Below, piece by piece: positions 25,582 through 33,053 of a stretch of 64,000 bases of DNA; position 1 is the first letter of the stretch, and every line of letters begins with the position of its first letter. A program made the translations under genes and the position numbers. This stretch comes from JAGVSR01 sp963825555. Its GTDB lineage: Bacteria > Pseudomonadota > Alphaproteobacteria > Rhizobiales > Hyphomicrobiaceae. The stretch is taken from the NCBI GenBank assembly GCA_963825555.1, contig CAWGTZ010000007.1, positions 62,001 through 126,000 on the forward strand, given 5' to 3'. Under the pieces are notes generated by a model. That model searched no databases. It was not told the origin of the DNA and worked only from the letters and a program-made list of their open reading frames with translations.

Positions 25582-26795
25582 CACGGTCTCACCTCGTGAT
25601 GTGCATGGGAGCAGGACCGCAGACAGTCACGCGTATGCTCAGCAATCATGAGTTCTTCATCGGTCGGAATGACGAAGCAGCCGACACGAGACCCCAAGGT
25701 TGAGATGCGCGGGCCGTTCTTCGCGTTGGCTTCGCGGTCATAGACCATGCCAAGCCATGAAAGACGATGCATGACCTCTTCCCGGATTCCGGGAGCGTTC
25801 TCGCCGATGCCCGCCGTGAACACGAACCCGTCGAAACCTCCCATCGACACCGCCAAAGAACCCGCGAGCATGGCGATCCGGTAGACGAAAAAGTCGAGCG
25901 CCAGTTTGGCACGCGGATCCTCGCTGGAGAGGAGGATCCGGACGTCGTTGCTGATGCCGGAGAGACCCTTGAGGCCGCATTCATGGTAGAGAAAGCGCTC
26001 GATCTGCTCTGCACTCATCCCCTTCTGCTGTATCAGGTAGAGGACGACTCCGGCGTCGAGCTGCCCAGGTCGCGTGCCCATCGGCAAGCCGTCGAGCGCC
26101 GTGAAGCCCATGGTGCTCTCCACGCTCCGACCAGCCGACAGCGCGCACATGGAAGCACCGCTGCCCAGGTGGGCAACGATCACTTTGCCCTTGGCGATGT
26201 CGGGGGCGAGCGCGGGTAGACGTCCGGCTATGTATTCATAGGACAGACCGTGAAAACCGTAGCGGCGGACGCCCTCGCGATAGAGCGGCTCGGGAATAGC
26301 GAAACGGTCCGCCAACTCCGGATGCCCGCGATGGAAGGCCGTATCAAAGCAGGCCACCTGAAGGAGTTCTGGAAGCCGCTCATGGATGGTCCTGATTGGG
26401 GCTAGATTGTTGGGCTGATGGAGCGGCGCCAGGGGAATGAGGGGCTCCAGCTGAGCGAGTACGTCTCCTGTAATGGGCGTCGGCTGGCTGAAGTGCACGC
26501 CGCCATGGACCACGCGATGCCCGACAGCGACAGGCAGCTTGCCGCCAAGTTGCGTTCCCAGGAACGCCAAAACTCTCTCCAGGGCCGCCGGAACATTGGC
26601 AACGGCGTCATCGCTCCACGTCTCTTCGACCAGAACTTCGCCCGTAGGTCCCTTGGCGGCAAGATGTGGCTTCACACCGATCCCCTCGATCTGCCCTTTG
26701 ACGAGCCGCTCGAGAGAGTTGTCGCGATGGAGGGCGAACAGCTGGAACTTGATGCTCGAGCTGCCGGCATTGAGGACCAGGATGGTGTCACTCAT
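25581..26795 (-). CDS. ackA: Acetate kinase
   Basis: Interconverts acetyl phosphate + ADP and acetate + ATP. 404 residues: LVLNAGSSSIKFQLF at the N-terminus, GHRVVHGGVHFSQPT, FDTAFHR, YGFHGLSYEYIAGR, HLGSGASMCAL, TALDGLPMGTRPGQLD and FTAGIGENAPGIREE, all acetate/butyrate kinase signatures. Three bases downstream of the phosphotransacetylase gene and overlapping fabI. With Pta it makes ATP from acetyl-CoA or runs in reverse for acetate assimilation. Confidence 0.96.
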   Translation of the reverse strand: MSDTILVLNAGSSSIKFQLFALHRDNSLERLVKGQIEGIGVKPHLAAKGPTGEVLVEETWSDDAVANVPAALERVLAFLGTQLGGKLPVAVGHRVVHGGVHFSQPTPITGDVLAQLEPLIPLAPLHQPNNLAPIRTIHERLPELLQVACFDTAFHRGHPELADRFAIPEPLYREGVRRYGFHGLSYEYIAGRLPALAPDIAKGKVIVAHLGSGASMCALSAGRSVESTMGFTALDGLPMGTRPGQLDAGVVLYLIQQKGMSAEQIERFLYHECGLKGLSGISNDVRILLSSEDPRAKLALDFFVYRIAMLAGSLAVSMGGFDGFVFTAGIGENAPGIREEVMHRLSWLGMVYDREANAKNGPRISTLGSRVGCFVIPTDEELMIAEHTRDCLRSCSHAHHEVRP

Positions 26796-26798
26796 GGC

Positions 26799-27761
26799 TC
26801 AAGCCCGGATTGGCATGTGCGTTCTTAGGCTATGGGCATAGGCCACCGCGATCGCGCAGGAGGCCATGCGCGCCAGGACGTTGTCGGCCCGCGACGTGAG
26901 AATGATGGGAACGCGCGCACCCAGAACGATCCCTGCGGCATCCGCGTTGGCCAGGAACGACAGATTCTTAGCCAGCATGTTGCCTGCTTCGAGATTGGGC
27001 ACGACGAGAATGTCCGCCCGCCCGGCGACTTCCGACTTGATACCTTTGATCTGCGCTGCCTCCAGGCTGATCGCATTATCGAAAGCCAGGGGGCCGTCGA
27101 GGAGGCCACCGTTGATCTGTCCGCGATCGGCCATCTTACAGAGCGCCGCCGCTTCGATAGTGGAGGGGATTTCGATGGTGACTGTTTCCACCGCCGACAG
27201 GATGGCAACCCTCGGCGTGCCGAGCCCTAAGCCGACAAACAGATCGATGGCGTTCTGCACGATGTCGCGCTTGGCCATAAGATCTGGGAAGATGTTGACG
27301 GCCGCATCGGTGATGAACAGCGTCTGCTCATGCCCCGGTACATCCATGATGAACACATGGCTGATCCGACGGCCCGTCCTGAGCCCCGTATCCCGCTTCG
27401 TTACCTCAGCCAAAAGCTCGTCCGAATGCAGGCTCCCCTTCATGAGCACTTCCGCGCGGCCGGTGCGCACGATCTCGACGGCCTTTGCCGCCGCCGCATG
27501 GCTGTGCGGAACATCGATGATCTCGATGCCCTCAATTGACAGCCCGGCTTTCTCTGCGACCGCGCCGATCTTCTGCTTCGGACCCACCAGAATGGGCTTG
27601 ATGAGTTCGACTTCCGCCGCCTCGATCGCCCCCGTGAGAGAGGGTTCATCGCACGGATGCGCAACTGCCGCAGAAACGGCCGGAAGCGCCTTGGCCACAT
27701 CGATGAGCCGCTCGAATTTGTCATGCTTCCGCCCGGACTCGGGCGTCGATCTGCTGCTCAT
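26799..27761 (-). CDS. Phosphate acetyl/butyryltransferase
   Basis: 320 residues of the PTA_PTB family: VELIKPILVGPKQKIGAVA, MKGSLHSDELLAEVTKR, HVFIMDVPGHEQTLFITDAA, NIFPDLMAKRDIVQNAI, DGPLAFDNAISLEAA and VPNLEAGNMLAKNL. This short form lacks the N-terminal domains of the large Pta and is closer to phosphotransbutyrylase-type enzymes. It converts acyl-CoA + phosphate to acyl phosphate for the following acetate kinase. Its ATG overlaps the stop of a truncated DUF3141 gene (ATGA). Confidence 0.92.
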   Translation of the reverse strand: MSSRSTPESGRKHDKFERLIDVAKALPAVSAAVAHPCDEPSLTGAIEAAEVELIKPILVGPKQKIGAVAEKAGLSIEGIEIIDVPHSHAAAAKAVEIVRTGRAEVLMKGSLHSDELLAEVTKRDTGLRTGRRISHVFIMDVPGHEQTLFITDAAVNIFPDLMAKRDIVQNAIDLFVGLGLGTPRVAILSAVETVTIEIPSTIEAAALCKMADRGQINGGLLDGPLAFDNAISLEAAQIKGIKSEVAGRADILVVPNLEAGNMLAKNLSFLANADAAGIVLGARVPIILTSRADNVLARMASCAIAVAYAHSLRTHMPIRA

Positions 27762-28282
27762 TCAGGCCACCAAAGAAACAAAGAGGTCCGTCGAGATGAA
27801 AGCCCAGACATTTTTTGAACTGGCAGAAAGCCAAGAAAGTAACAGGAATGGCTCGACTTCAGCGCGACGCCGATGTCACTCTCGGGCTTGAAGCCGCCGA
27901 GACCGGGGCCACGCCCCGCCCGCCGACCAACCACAACGACAGGCTGTTTCACGGAATCGATCTCGATGCCCTTTGGAGGCTGCACGCGCACCAGTCCATA
28001 GTTCACAGGACGAGGCAGCTTGCGACCGCACATGATGCGATCGCTGGCGAACTTGAGGACTTGAAGCGCCGTCTTGGCCGCAAGCGCCTCATACCGCTGA
28101 CTGCACTCGCGCATGACATCCAGAAACAGTACGCTGCGCTGCCACGCAGCAATCCAGCGCCACCACACATTTGGAACCAGATTGGCCCGGGATTCAGATA
28201 TAGCGCAAGCGCCCCTGGCTGACGTCACATGCGATCCAGCCACGAAACGGGAAGACGCCGAAACTGTTCGAGACTTTTTCAT
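27758..28282 (-). pseudogene. Truncated DUF3141 protein (N-terminal remnant)
   Basis: 174 residues, whereas DUF3141 proteins (PHA-synthase-like alpha/beta hydrolases encoded beside pta-ackA-fabI) are normally several hundred residues long. The N-terminal family pattern is recognisable: IAAWQRSVLFLDVMRECSQR, LPRPVNYGLVRVQPPKGIEI, GRGPGLGGFKPESDIGVAL and SCYFLGFLP. Right after LGFLP the similarity ends, and a 20-residue tail unlike the family follows to the stop. That stop overlaps the pta start, so an internal deletion seems to have removed the catalytic core while keeping the junction with pta. The ATG at 28282 is used; a TTG nine codons upstream is possible. Confidence 0.75.
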
Positions 28283-28406
28283 CGCGTCGCCGCTCCAGTC
28301 TATGCGCAAAGGTCAATGTTGCAGACCCTGCGACTTTTCATGAGCGCCAGGTGGTTGACTGAATGTCCTCGTCCTGCGCTCAGCTAGCACCCGTTAGAGT
28401 GCCTCG

Positions 28407-28424
28407 TATTGACGTGCGTCAATA
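28407..28424 (-). promoter_or_regulatory. FNR/FixK-type (anaerobox) site upstream of the DUF3141-pta-ackA-fabI operon
   Basis: The palindrome TATTGACG-TG-CGTCAATA contains TTGAC-N4-GTCAA, a variant of the CRP/FNR-family site TTGAT-N4-ATCAA used by FixK/FnrN. It lies in the 230-base spacer downstream of the GNAT gene and about 125 bases upstream of the ATG of the DUF3141 remnant. A class II position (-41.5) would place transcription start near 28374. The site is read directly; the assignment to FNR/FixK is by consensus. Confidence 0.6.
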
Positions 28425-28512
28425 TCCTGGTGCTGCGAATTTCCGTTTTCGGATAACGGTTCCTCCAATTGAACCACATGCGCCAACACACGGATCCGAT
28501 ATCGATACGCTG

Positions 28513-29031
28513 TCACACCAACGTCATCATGACGTGGACAACACCGTCTTCCATCCGGCTCGTCATAGGCAACCCGCTGCGCCGAAACACGGCCAGCATG
28601 GGCGCGTTGGCGGGCAGAACCTCAGCTTCCAGACGCTTGAGCCCTTTTGCGCGCGCAATGCCCGCGAGCTCCTTGAGAATCATCCCGGCGATCCCCAACC
28701 CCTGGTAGTCCTCTTCCACTGTGAACGCCACTTCGGCGCCGCCTGCGCCATCGGCAACATAGCTCCCGCCCCCGATGACAGTCTCGCCTTCTCCTTCCCC
28801 GATCGTTGCCAAGAGAGCCACGGATCTTTCAAAATCGAGATGGGTCGCGGTTTCAAGCTCCGCGTCGCTAAGGGTCTTTTTTGGAGCAAAGAAGCGGGTG
28901 TAGACAGTCGAGGGTTCCAACTTCTGGAAGGCCGCCAGCAACCGAGCCTTGTCTTCCGGCCGGACGGCGCGCAACGTGATCCCGAGCCCATTTTTTAGCG
29001 TGCGCTTCTGCCAGAAATCCCGCGGGTCCAT
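28513..29031 (-). CDS. GNAT family N-acetyltransferase
   Basis: 172 residues. LRAVRPEDKARLLAAFQKLE and STVYTRFFAPKK are typical of the N-terminal part of GNAT domains attached to Pat-like protein acetyltransferases. Motif A is VEEDYQGLGIAGMILKELA (acetyl-CoA pyrophosphate loop), followed by ANAPMLAVFRRSGL (motif B). Single-domain form without the CoA-ligase-like part. The ATG at 29031 is preferred over a TTG two codons earlier. Being next to acetyl-phosphate/acetyl-CoA genes, it might acetylate metabolic enzymes, but this is inference. Confidence 0.85.
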   Translation of the reverse strand: MDPRDFWQKRTLKNGLGITLRAVRPEDKARLLAAFQKLEPSTVYTRFFAPKKTLSDAELETATHLDFERSVALLATIGEGEGETVIGGGSYVADGAGGAEVAFTVEEDYQGLGIAGMILKELAGIARAKGLKRLEAEVLPANAPMLAVFRRSGLPMTSRMEDGVVHVMMTLV

Positions 29032-29097
29032 CGCCAAGTCGCTCTTACTGATGCCGTCTTCTTTGCTGAAAGCCTATCCCGACACGGCGTCAAGCCC

Positions 29098-29328
29098 TCA
29101 GTAAATTTCGTGGATGAAGCGGAGCTGGAAAGCGTCAGTCGAGTTCGCACTGGCCACGTCGCGTTCCAGAAGCTTCACCGTCTCAAGAGGCACATACATA
29201 GAAGTTACCTTACAAAGAACGTGCCTGAAGATTTCGAGGCGTGCACGGCGTTTGTCATCCAACCGGGGCGCGCACCATAGCGCCCAAGCGATATCTGACG
29301 CGCGGAACATGTCGTCACGCGTGCTCAT
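29098..29328 (-). CDS. Small hypothetical protein, doubtful
   Basis: 76 codons starting MSTRDDMFRASDIAWALWC and ending QLRFIHEIY. Composition is protein-like (charged and amphipathic, no low complexity), but I recognise no family and no strong ribosome binding site. An open frame on the other strand covers the same stretch, so this is a guess. It lies in a gene-poor 1-kb stretch with a decayed receiver-domain gene. Confidence 0.3.
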   Translation of the reverse strand: MSTRDDMFRASDIAWALWCAPRLDDKRRARLEIFRHVLCKVTSMYVPLETVKLLERDVASANSTDAFQLRFIHEIY

Positions 29329-29637
29329 GTCGTCGTCTCAACCGGTGTAGGATTTGATGTCCATCTTGGAGAGCTAGCATATCTTACAATCGTCATCTAT
29401 GCGCGCTTCCAACCGCCGCGTCCGCTGGAACTTCGACTTTGTCGAAATTGATGAGCGTGATCGCAAGTGGAAGCAGCTCTGCAACTCTCTGCTGCGAATA
29501 CGGACATGGCGGCTTGGGCGCAAAAGCAGCATGAGATCCGGACCGATAAGGCCGAAGGGGTCTGTAACGAAATGCCAGAGGCCGTCGACGCAGCAGGCCG
29601 CGGTTTCTCCTCCCGCTCATTGAACCAAGCGAAAAAT

Positions 29638-29970
29638 CTACGCCTTGCGCACTGGGGATCTGGTCCGGATCTCTTGAACCAGGCGGGACACATCTGACGG
29701 AAACGTAGCCCAGTCCACCGGCTTTATCTTGTACGCGTCGGCACCCAGCCGGCGAGCCTCCATGAGGCTCACATCATCGGATAGTGATGAAACCACCATG
29801 ATGGGCATATTCATGATGCGCGACGTATGACGGATGAGCGAAATCAGACGGAACCCATCGACCAGCTCCGGCGCACTGGATGCAGGCTTTGATTTTATGC
29901 CGCTGAGGCAGGCCGTGCCCGCGACGATCGAGGAACTCGCCCTGTTCCGGAGCTCAAACGCCCAGGGTGC
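29638..29970 (-). pseudogene. Relic of a response-regulator receiver domain
   Basis: A stop-free minus-strand frame without a start codon encodes the C-terminal two thirds of a receiver domain: LVDGFRLISLIRHTSRIMN, then PIMVVSSLSDDVSLMEARRL, GADAYKIKPVDW (conserved Lys-Pro) and a final helix ending PVRKA. The beta3 segment with the phospho-accepting Asp is not recognisable upstream, where the frame degenerates (SGIKSKPASSAPE) and meets a stop at 29971. It looks like a truncated, non-functional gene. The remainder of 29338-30026 shows no convincing coding sequence. Confidence 0.6.
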
Positions 29971-30026
29971 TCACCAGTTCCCGACCCAAAAGGCTTCTTG
30001 ACGGCATCCAGGCCGCTCCTGCGAGA

Positions 30027-31538
30027 TCACCCCACCTTCATGATGGGTTCGACCTCACGCACGAGCCGCTTCCAGATCTCTACCATCGCCAGGGAATCGA
30101 GGCCGCAGTAGGCGAGAAGATCGGCGCGGATCCGCTCCGCGGCCTGCTCATCGGCCGCACCCGTCACGATCTCATTCCACCGCGCGGTAGCCGTGGCGCC
30201 CTCGCGGATGCCCAGCGCGTCGTACGACAGCTCCGGAACCAGCACAGGCAGAACGTATTTTATTGATGTGCGCCCCTTGAAACCGGGGTGCACGTAGGCC
30301 TGCTGAGAGAACACTTCCATCAGATCGACCACGCGCGTATCGATGTCTCCCAGCCAGTCGGCGAATGCCGGATTGCGGCCAGCCAGCTTGTCGTTCACGC
30401 CCCGTTCGAAGCTCTGGTTCCACACGACAATGGAGCCCCGGTCGGGCAGCGCCGCCTTCAATGCCTCGAGCAGAGGGACATCCGGATTATCTTTGGTCGT
30501 ATGCAGGAACTCGTGATGATCGATATCCGCACTGGGCGCGGTCACGACGTCGAGTGAAAACTGGAAGGGGATCTGGTCGAATGGCCTATAGCCCGCGAAA
30601 CGCGGGATGGCCGCCGGATATGTCTCGTAATCGAGAAAGGCGATCGGATAGCGCATGGCAGCAAGGAATTCGGCGATCGCATCAGGATCGACCATCGCCC
30701 GCTTCGTCTTGAATGAGCGAACCTGATTGAACTGCGACGGACTCAACGGAAAGTCGTCAGGAACATCCTCGATCCTCAGAATTCCGCCATCGACGAGCGC
30801 GGCAAGCTTCTTCTTCGACGCGCCGATCCGTGTGATGTCGTGCACCCCATAGGAAGGCACCTGCGGATTGCTGAAGGCGAAAGTCGTACATTGGGCGCTT
30901 CGGCCCTTGTAAAGGCAGGCGCAGGGGGATCGCAGCGGCATCTCGCTCTGCAATACATCGTGCGCCGTGTCCATTTCCAACGCAACCGCCTCGTGGATCT
31001 TCGCCACGCGGTCCGTGAAATCCTCACGCGTGAAGAGCGCATCAACCTGCAACGTGTCGCCGCGAATGTACTCGCTGTTCAAGCGGACGAGGTACAGCCG
31101 GGCGAGTGGCAAGTCGTTCTGGCGCAAAACCTCGGCCTGGAAGGCGATGTCGTAGGTGTAGAGCTCGTTCTTCGCTTTCTTGTCCTCGCCACTCGTCGAC
31201 GCCTTGACCTCGAAGAGGTCGTACGCTTTGGCGGCTGCGTTCCACACAAGAATATCGCAAGCCGTTGTAAACCGGTCTGTCTCGAACACGGGCTGGTAGA
31301 GGATGGGGGTGCGTTGGCGTATGTGTTCCGCGGTCCCGGCCGCATCTCCCCGCGCGATCACAACACCGCCGGGAAAAAGTTCGCGCGCGAGAATATCCAC
31401 CTCGTTGCCCGCGTCGATAATCGTCTGGTCGAAGACCGAGAGCGGCTCTGCATTGTAGACATCGGGCCGGTGCACCTTGATCCAAGCGTTGTGCGCGCAG
31501 TCGCGGTAGATCAAGTAATTTGTCTTGCTGAGTTTCAT
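30027..31538 (-). CDS. DUF2779 protein: Cas4/RecB-like nuclease fused to an RNase H-fold exonuclease-like domain
   Basis: 503 residues. The N-terminal part starts LSKTNYLIYRDCAHNAW, as in Cas4-like PD-(D/E)XK proteins. CDILVWN (Asp95) and LFEVKAS (Glu110, Lys112) give the nuclease triad. One early cysteine (14) and a later trio in SPCACLYKGRSAQC (206, 208, 217) suggest an iron-sulfur cluster like that of Cas4/AddB. The C-terminal domain begins IAFLDYETYPAAIPRF (Asp303, Glu305), resembling the first motif of DEDD exonucleases, and continues with VVWNQSFERGVNDKLA and YCGLDSLAMVEIWKRL. DUF2779 proteins occur outside CRISPR loci, and their role is undefined. It is a solitary gene, with no CRISPR array nearby. 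Confidence 0.85.
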   Translation of the reverse strand: MKLSKTNYLIYRDCAHNAWIKVHRPDVYNAEPLSVFDQTIIDAGNEVDILARELFPGGVVIARGDAAGTAEHIRQRTPILYQPVFETDRFTTACDILVWNAAAKAYDLFEVKASTSGEDKKAKNELYTYDIAFQAEVLRQNDLPLARLYLVRLNSEYIRGDTLQVDALFTREDFTDRVAKIHEAVALEMDTAHDVLQSEMPLRSPCACLYKGRSAQCTTFAFSNPQVPSYGVHDITRIGASKKKLAALVDGGILRIEDVPDDFPLSPSQFNQVRSFKTKRAMVDPDAIAEFLAAMRYPIAFLDYETYPAAIPRFAGYRPFDQIPFQFSLDVVTAPSADIDHHEFLHTTKDNPDVPLLEALKAALPDRGSIVVWNQSFERGVNDKLAGRNPAFADWLGDIDTRVVDLMEVFSQQAYVHPGFKGRTSIKYVLPVLVPELSYDALGIREGATATARWNEIVTGAADEQAAERIRADLLAYCGLDSLAMVEIWKRLVREVEPIMKVG

Positions 31539-31682
31539 GTCCGGCCCTGCTCCTCTTCAAGGGCAACGGCACTATAGCCTATGAGACGCAATCGTCTCGC
31601 CGCGCACAGCCGCTATACACAGGGCAGCGCAACGCTTCGGAAAGTCTGGGAAAACAGACCCGAACTCCGGGGCCGCGGCACG

Positions 31683-32723
31683 TCAGTGCCGCTGCCGCAC
31701 CACGCGATGCACGAAGGCGAGCTTTTCTCGCGCGGTGTCGGAAATGACGAAGGGATAGAAGTCCGCATGCCCCATGCTGCGGCTCAAACTGTTCATGGCA
31801 AGCGTCAGCGGTACCCAGCGCTCCATGAGCGCATCGAAAGATTCCTGCGAGTAGACATCGTAGTTCTTGAAAGGCCACGCTGAACCGAAGCTCAAACCCG
31901 CCGCACGCGGCTCCATCCCCTCCGCCTCCGCGGTGTCGAGACTGTCCACCATGTGCAAATAGTGCGCCCAAGTCTCCGCCCAGTCTTCCCAGGCATGCGA
32001 GCTTGCATAGGCCGACACATGCCGCTGCTGCCAGTCCGGTGGAGGACCCAAGCTGTGATGCCGCGCAAGAGCCGACTGATAGTCCTCCCGCTCGTCCCCG
32101 AAGAGTAAGCGGAATTCTTCGATGAGGCCGGCATTCTCGACGAGCACAACCCAATAGAAGTGTCCGCTCTCGTGCCGCAGGTGGCCGAGCAACGAGCGGT
32201 AGGGCTCATCGAACTGTTGGCGCTGGCGTTCGCGCTCGACGGCGTCTGCTTCCATGATATCGACAGTGATGACGCCATCGGCATGTCCCGTCGTGGCGTT
32301 GCGCGCGAAATCGAAGGTAAGACGACCGGGCGGAGCCATCCCCGTATCAAGAGGGAGACCGAGGCGCAGGAGCGAATAGACAAGCCGCTTCTTGGCGCGT
32401 TCCAACTCCTGCCAGGCTGGCAGGCTGCCCGGCTCGGATAGATTCGGGATGGTTCGGTTCAGATCGCAGGCCCGACACAGCAGGTTCGCGTCATCGGCGC
32501 GCGTCACCCAGTTACACGCCCCATGAATTGAATTGGTGCAGTACCTCAGGACGTCGCCGGCGGCCCCTCCAACCCGGCGGTAGAGCCCAGGTTCCGCAGC
32601 CGGTTCCATCGCGACCACCGTAAGCGCAGACGGATCGAAGCCGAGCGGATGCCCGCACCGCACGCAAATGACGTTCTTGAAGTAGACCTTGTTGCCGCAG
32701 TTGGTACACGAAAAGTTTCTCAT
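31683..32723 (-). CDS. Putative zinc-binding metallopeptidase with N-terminal zinc ribbon
   Basis: 346 residues. The N-terminal zinc ribbon is CTNC...CVRC (Cys 6, 9, 20, 23), with further cysteines near 62-86 (CRAC). The catalytic motif LRHESGHFYW is an HExxH-type site (HESGH), with downstream EDWAETWAHYLHM as a likely third ligand region. This is the cytosolic zinc-peptidase family that accompanies the transglutaminase/ATP-grasp/alpha-E cluster in many bacteria, and that cluster is divergently encoded just beyond the start. It could cleave a peptide or adduct made by those enzymes. No signal peptide. Confidence 0.85.
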   Translation of the reverse strand: MRNFSCTNCGNKVYFKNVICVRCGHPLGFDPSALTVVAMEPAAEPGLYRRVGGAAGDVLRYCTNSIHGACNWVTRADDANLLCRACDLNRTIPNLSEPGSLPAWQELERAKKRLVYSLLRLGLPLDTGMAPPGRLTFDFARNATTGHADGVITVDIMEADAVERERQRQQFDEPYRSLLGHLRHESGHFYWVVLVENAGLIEEFRLLFGDEREDYQSALARHHSLGPPPDWQQRHVSAYASSHAWEDWAETWAHYLHMVDSLDTAEAEGMEPRAAGLSFGSAWPFKNYDVYSQESFDALMERWVPLTLAMNSLSRSMGHADFYPFVISDTAREKLAFVHRVVRQRH

Positions 32724-33053
32724 TGCGGCTTCCGGGGCTTGCGTCCTTGATGCCCAGCCTCAACTCCGGAGATGATCGAAGGGTCCGGCATATCGTCAGG
32801 GCCCGCAAAGCTGGCACGTTCGGCCGCCTCATGCGACCCTTGAAACGTGATTGCCCGCTTCTGCGGCAATATGAATATTAAACCTGTCCATAATGCCTAT
32901 GCCTTGAGCAATAGACACGCATTGTCTATTTCCGGGGCAGTAGCGGTCTTGTCGCCCCGGTCTCGACTCGATAACGCAAGCTGAACCCCTCGGCGCTGGT
33001 CCATGGCTGGATCTGATCTTGAAGGGGTCGCACAGCGAGAAAGCAGAACTCCC
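32724..33053. other. Divergent promoter region of the ATP-grasp/transglutaminase cluster
   Basis: 330 bases between the zinc peptidase (minus) and the transglutaminase-DUF2126 gene (plus). The middle (about 32860-32930) is markedly AT-richer than the flanks. It contains a perfect dyad (listed separately) and a GC hairpin CCGGGGC...GCCCCGG near 32932-32962. No coding potential is evident on either strand apart from the antisense extension of neighbouring frames. Confidence 0.6.
32910..32930. promoter_or_regulatory. Operator-like perfect inverted repeat
   Basis: AATAGACA-CGCAT-TGTCTATT: two perfect 8-base arms around a 5-base spacer, in the AT-rich centre of the divergent spacer. The size and location fit a dimeric repressor site controlling one or both flanking units. 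No T-run follows, so it is not a terminator. No regulator gene is adjacent. Confidence 0.5.

Noticed and set aside
29399..29697. Overlapping plus-strand frames of 74-76 codons
   Set aside because: The 3' half is antisense to the receiver-domain relic and no family pattern was seen in the rest.
30027..31538. CRISPR-associated locus because of the Cas4-like protein
   Set aside because: No repeat-spacer array and no cas1/cas2 anywhere in the window.
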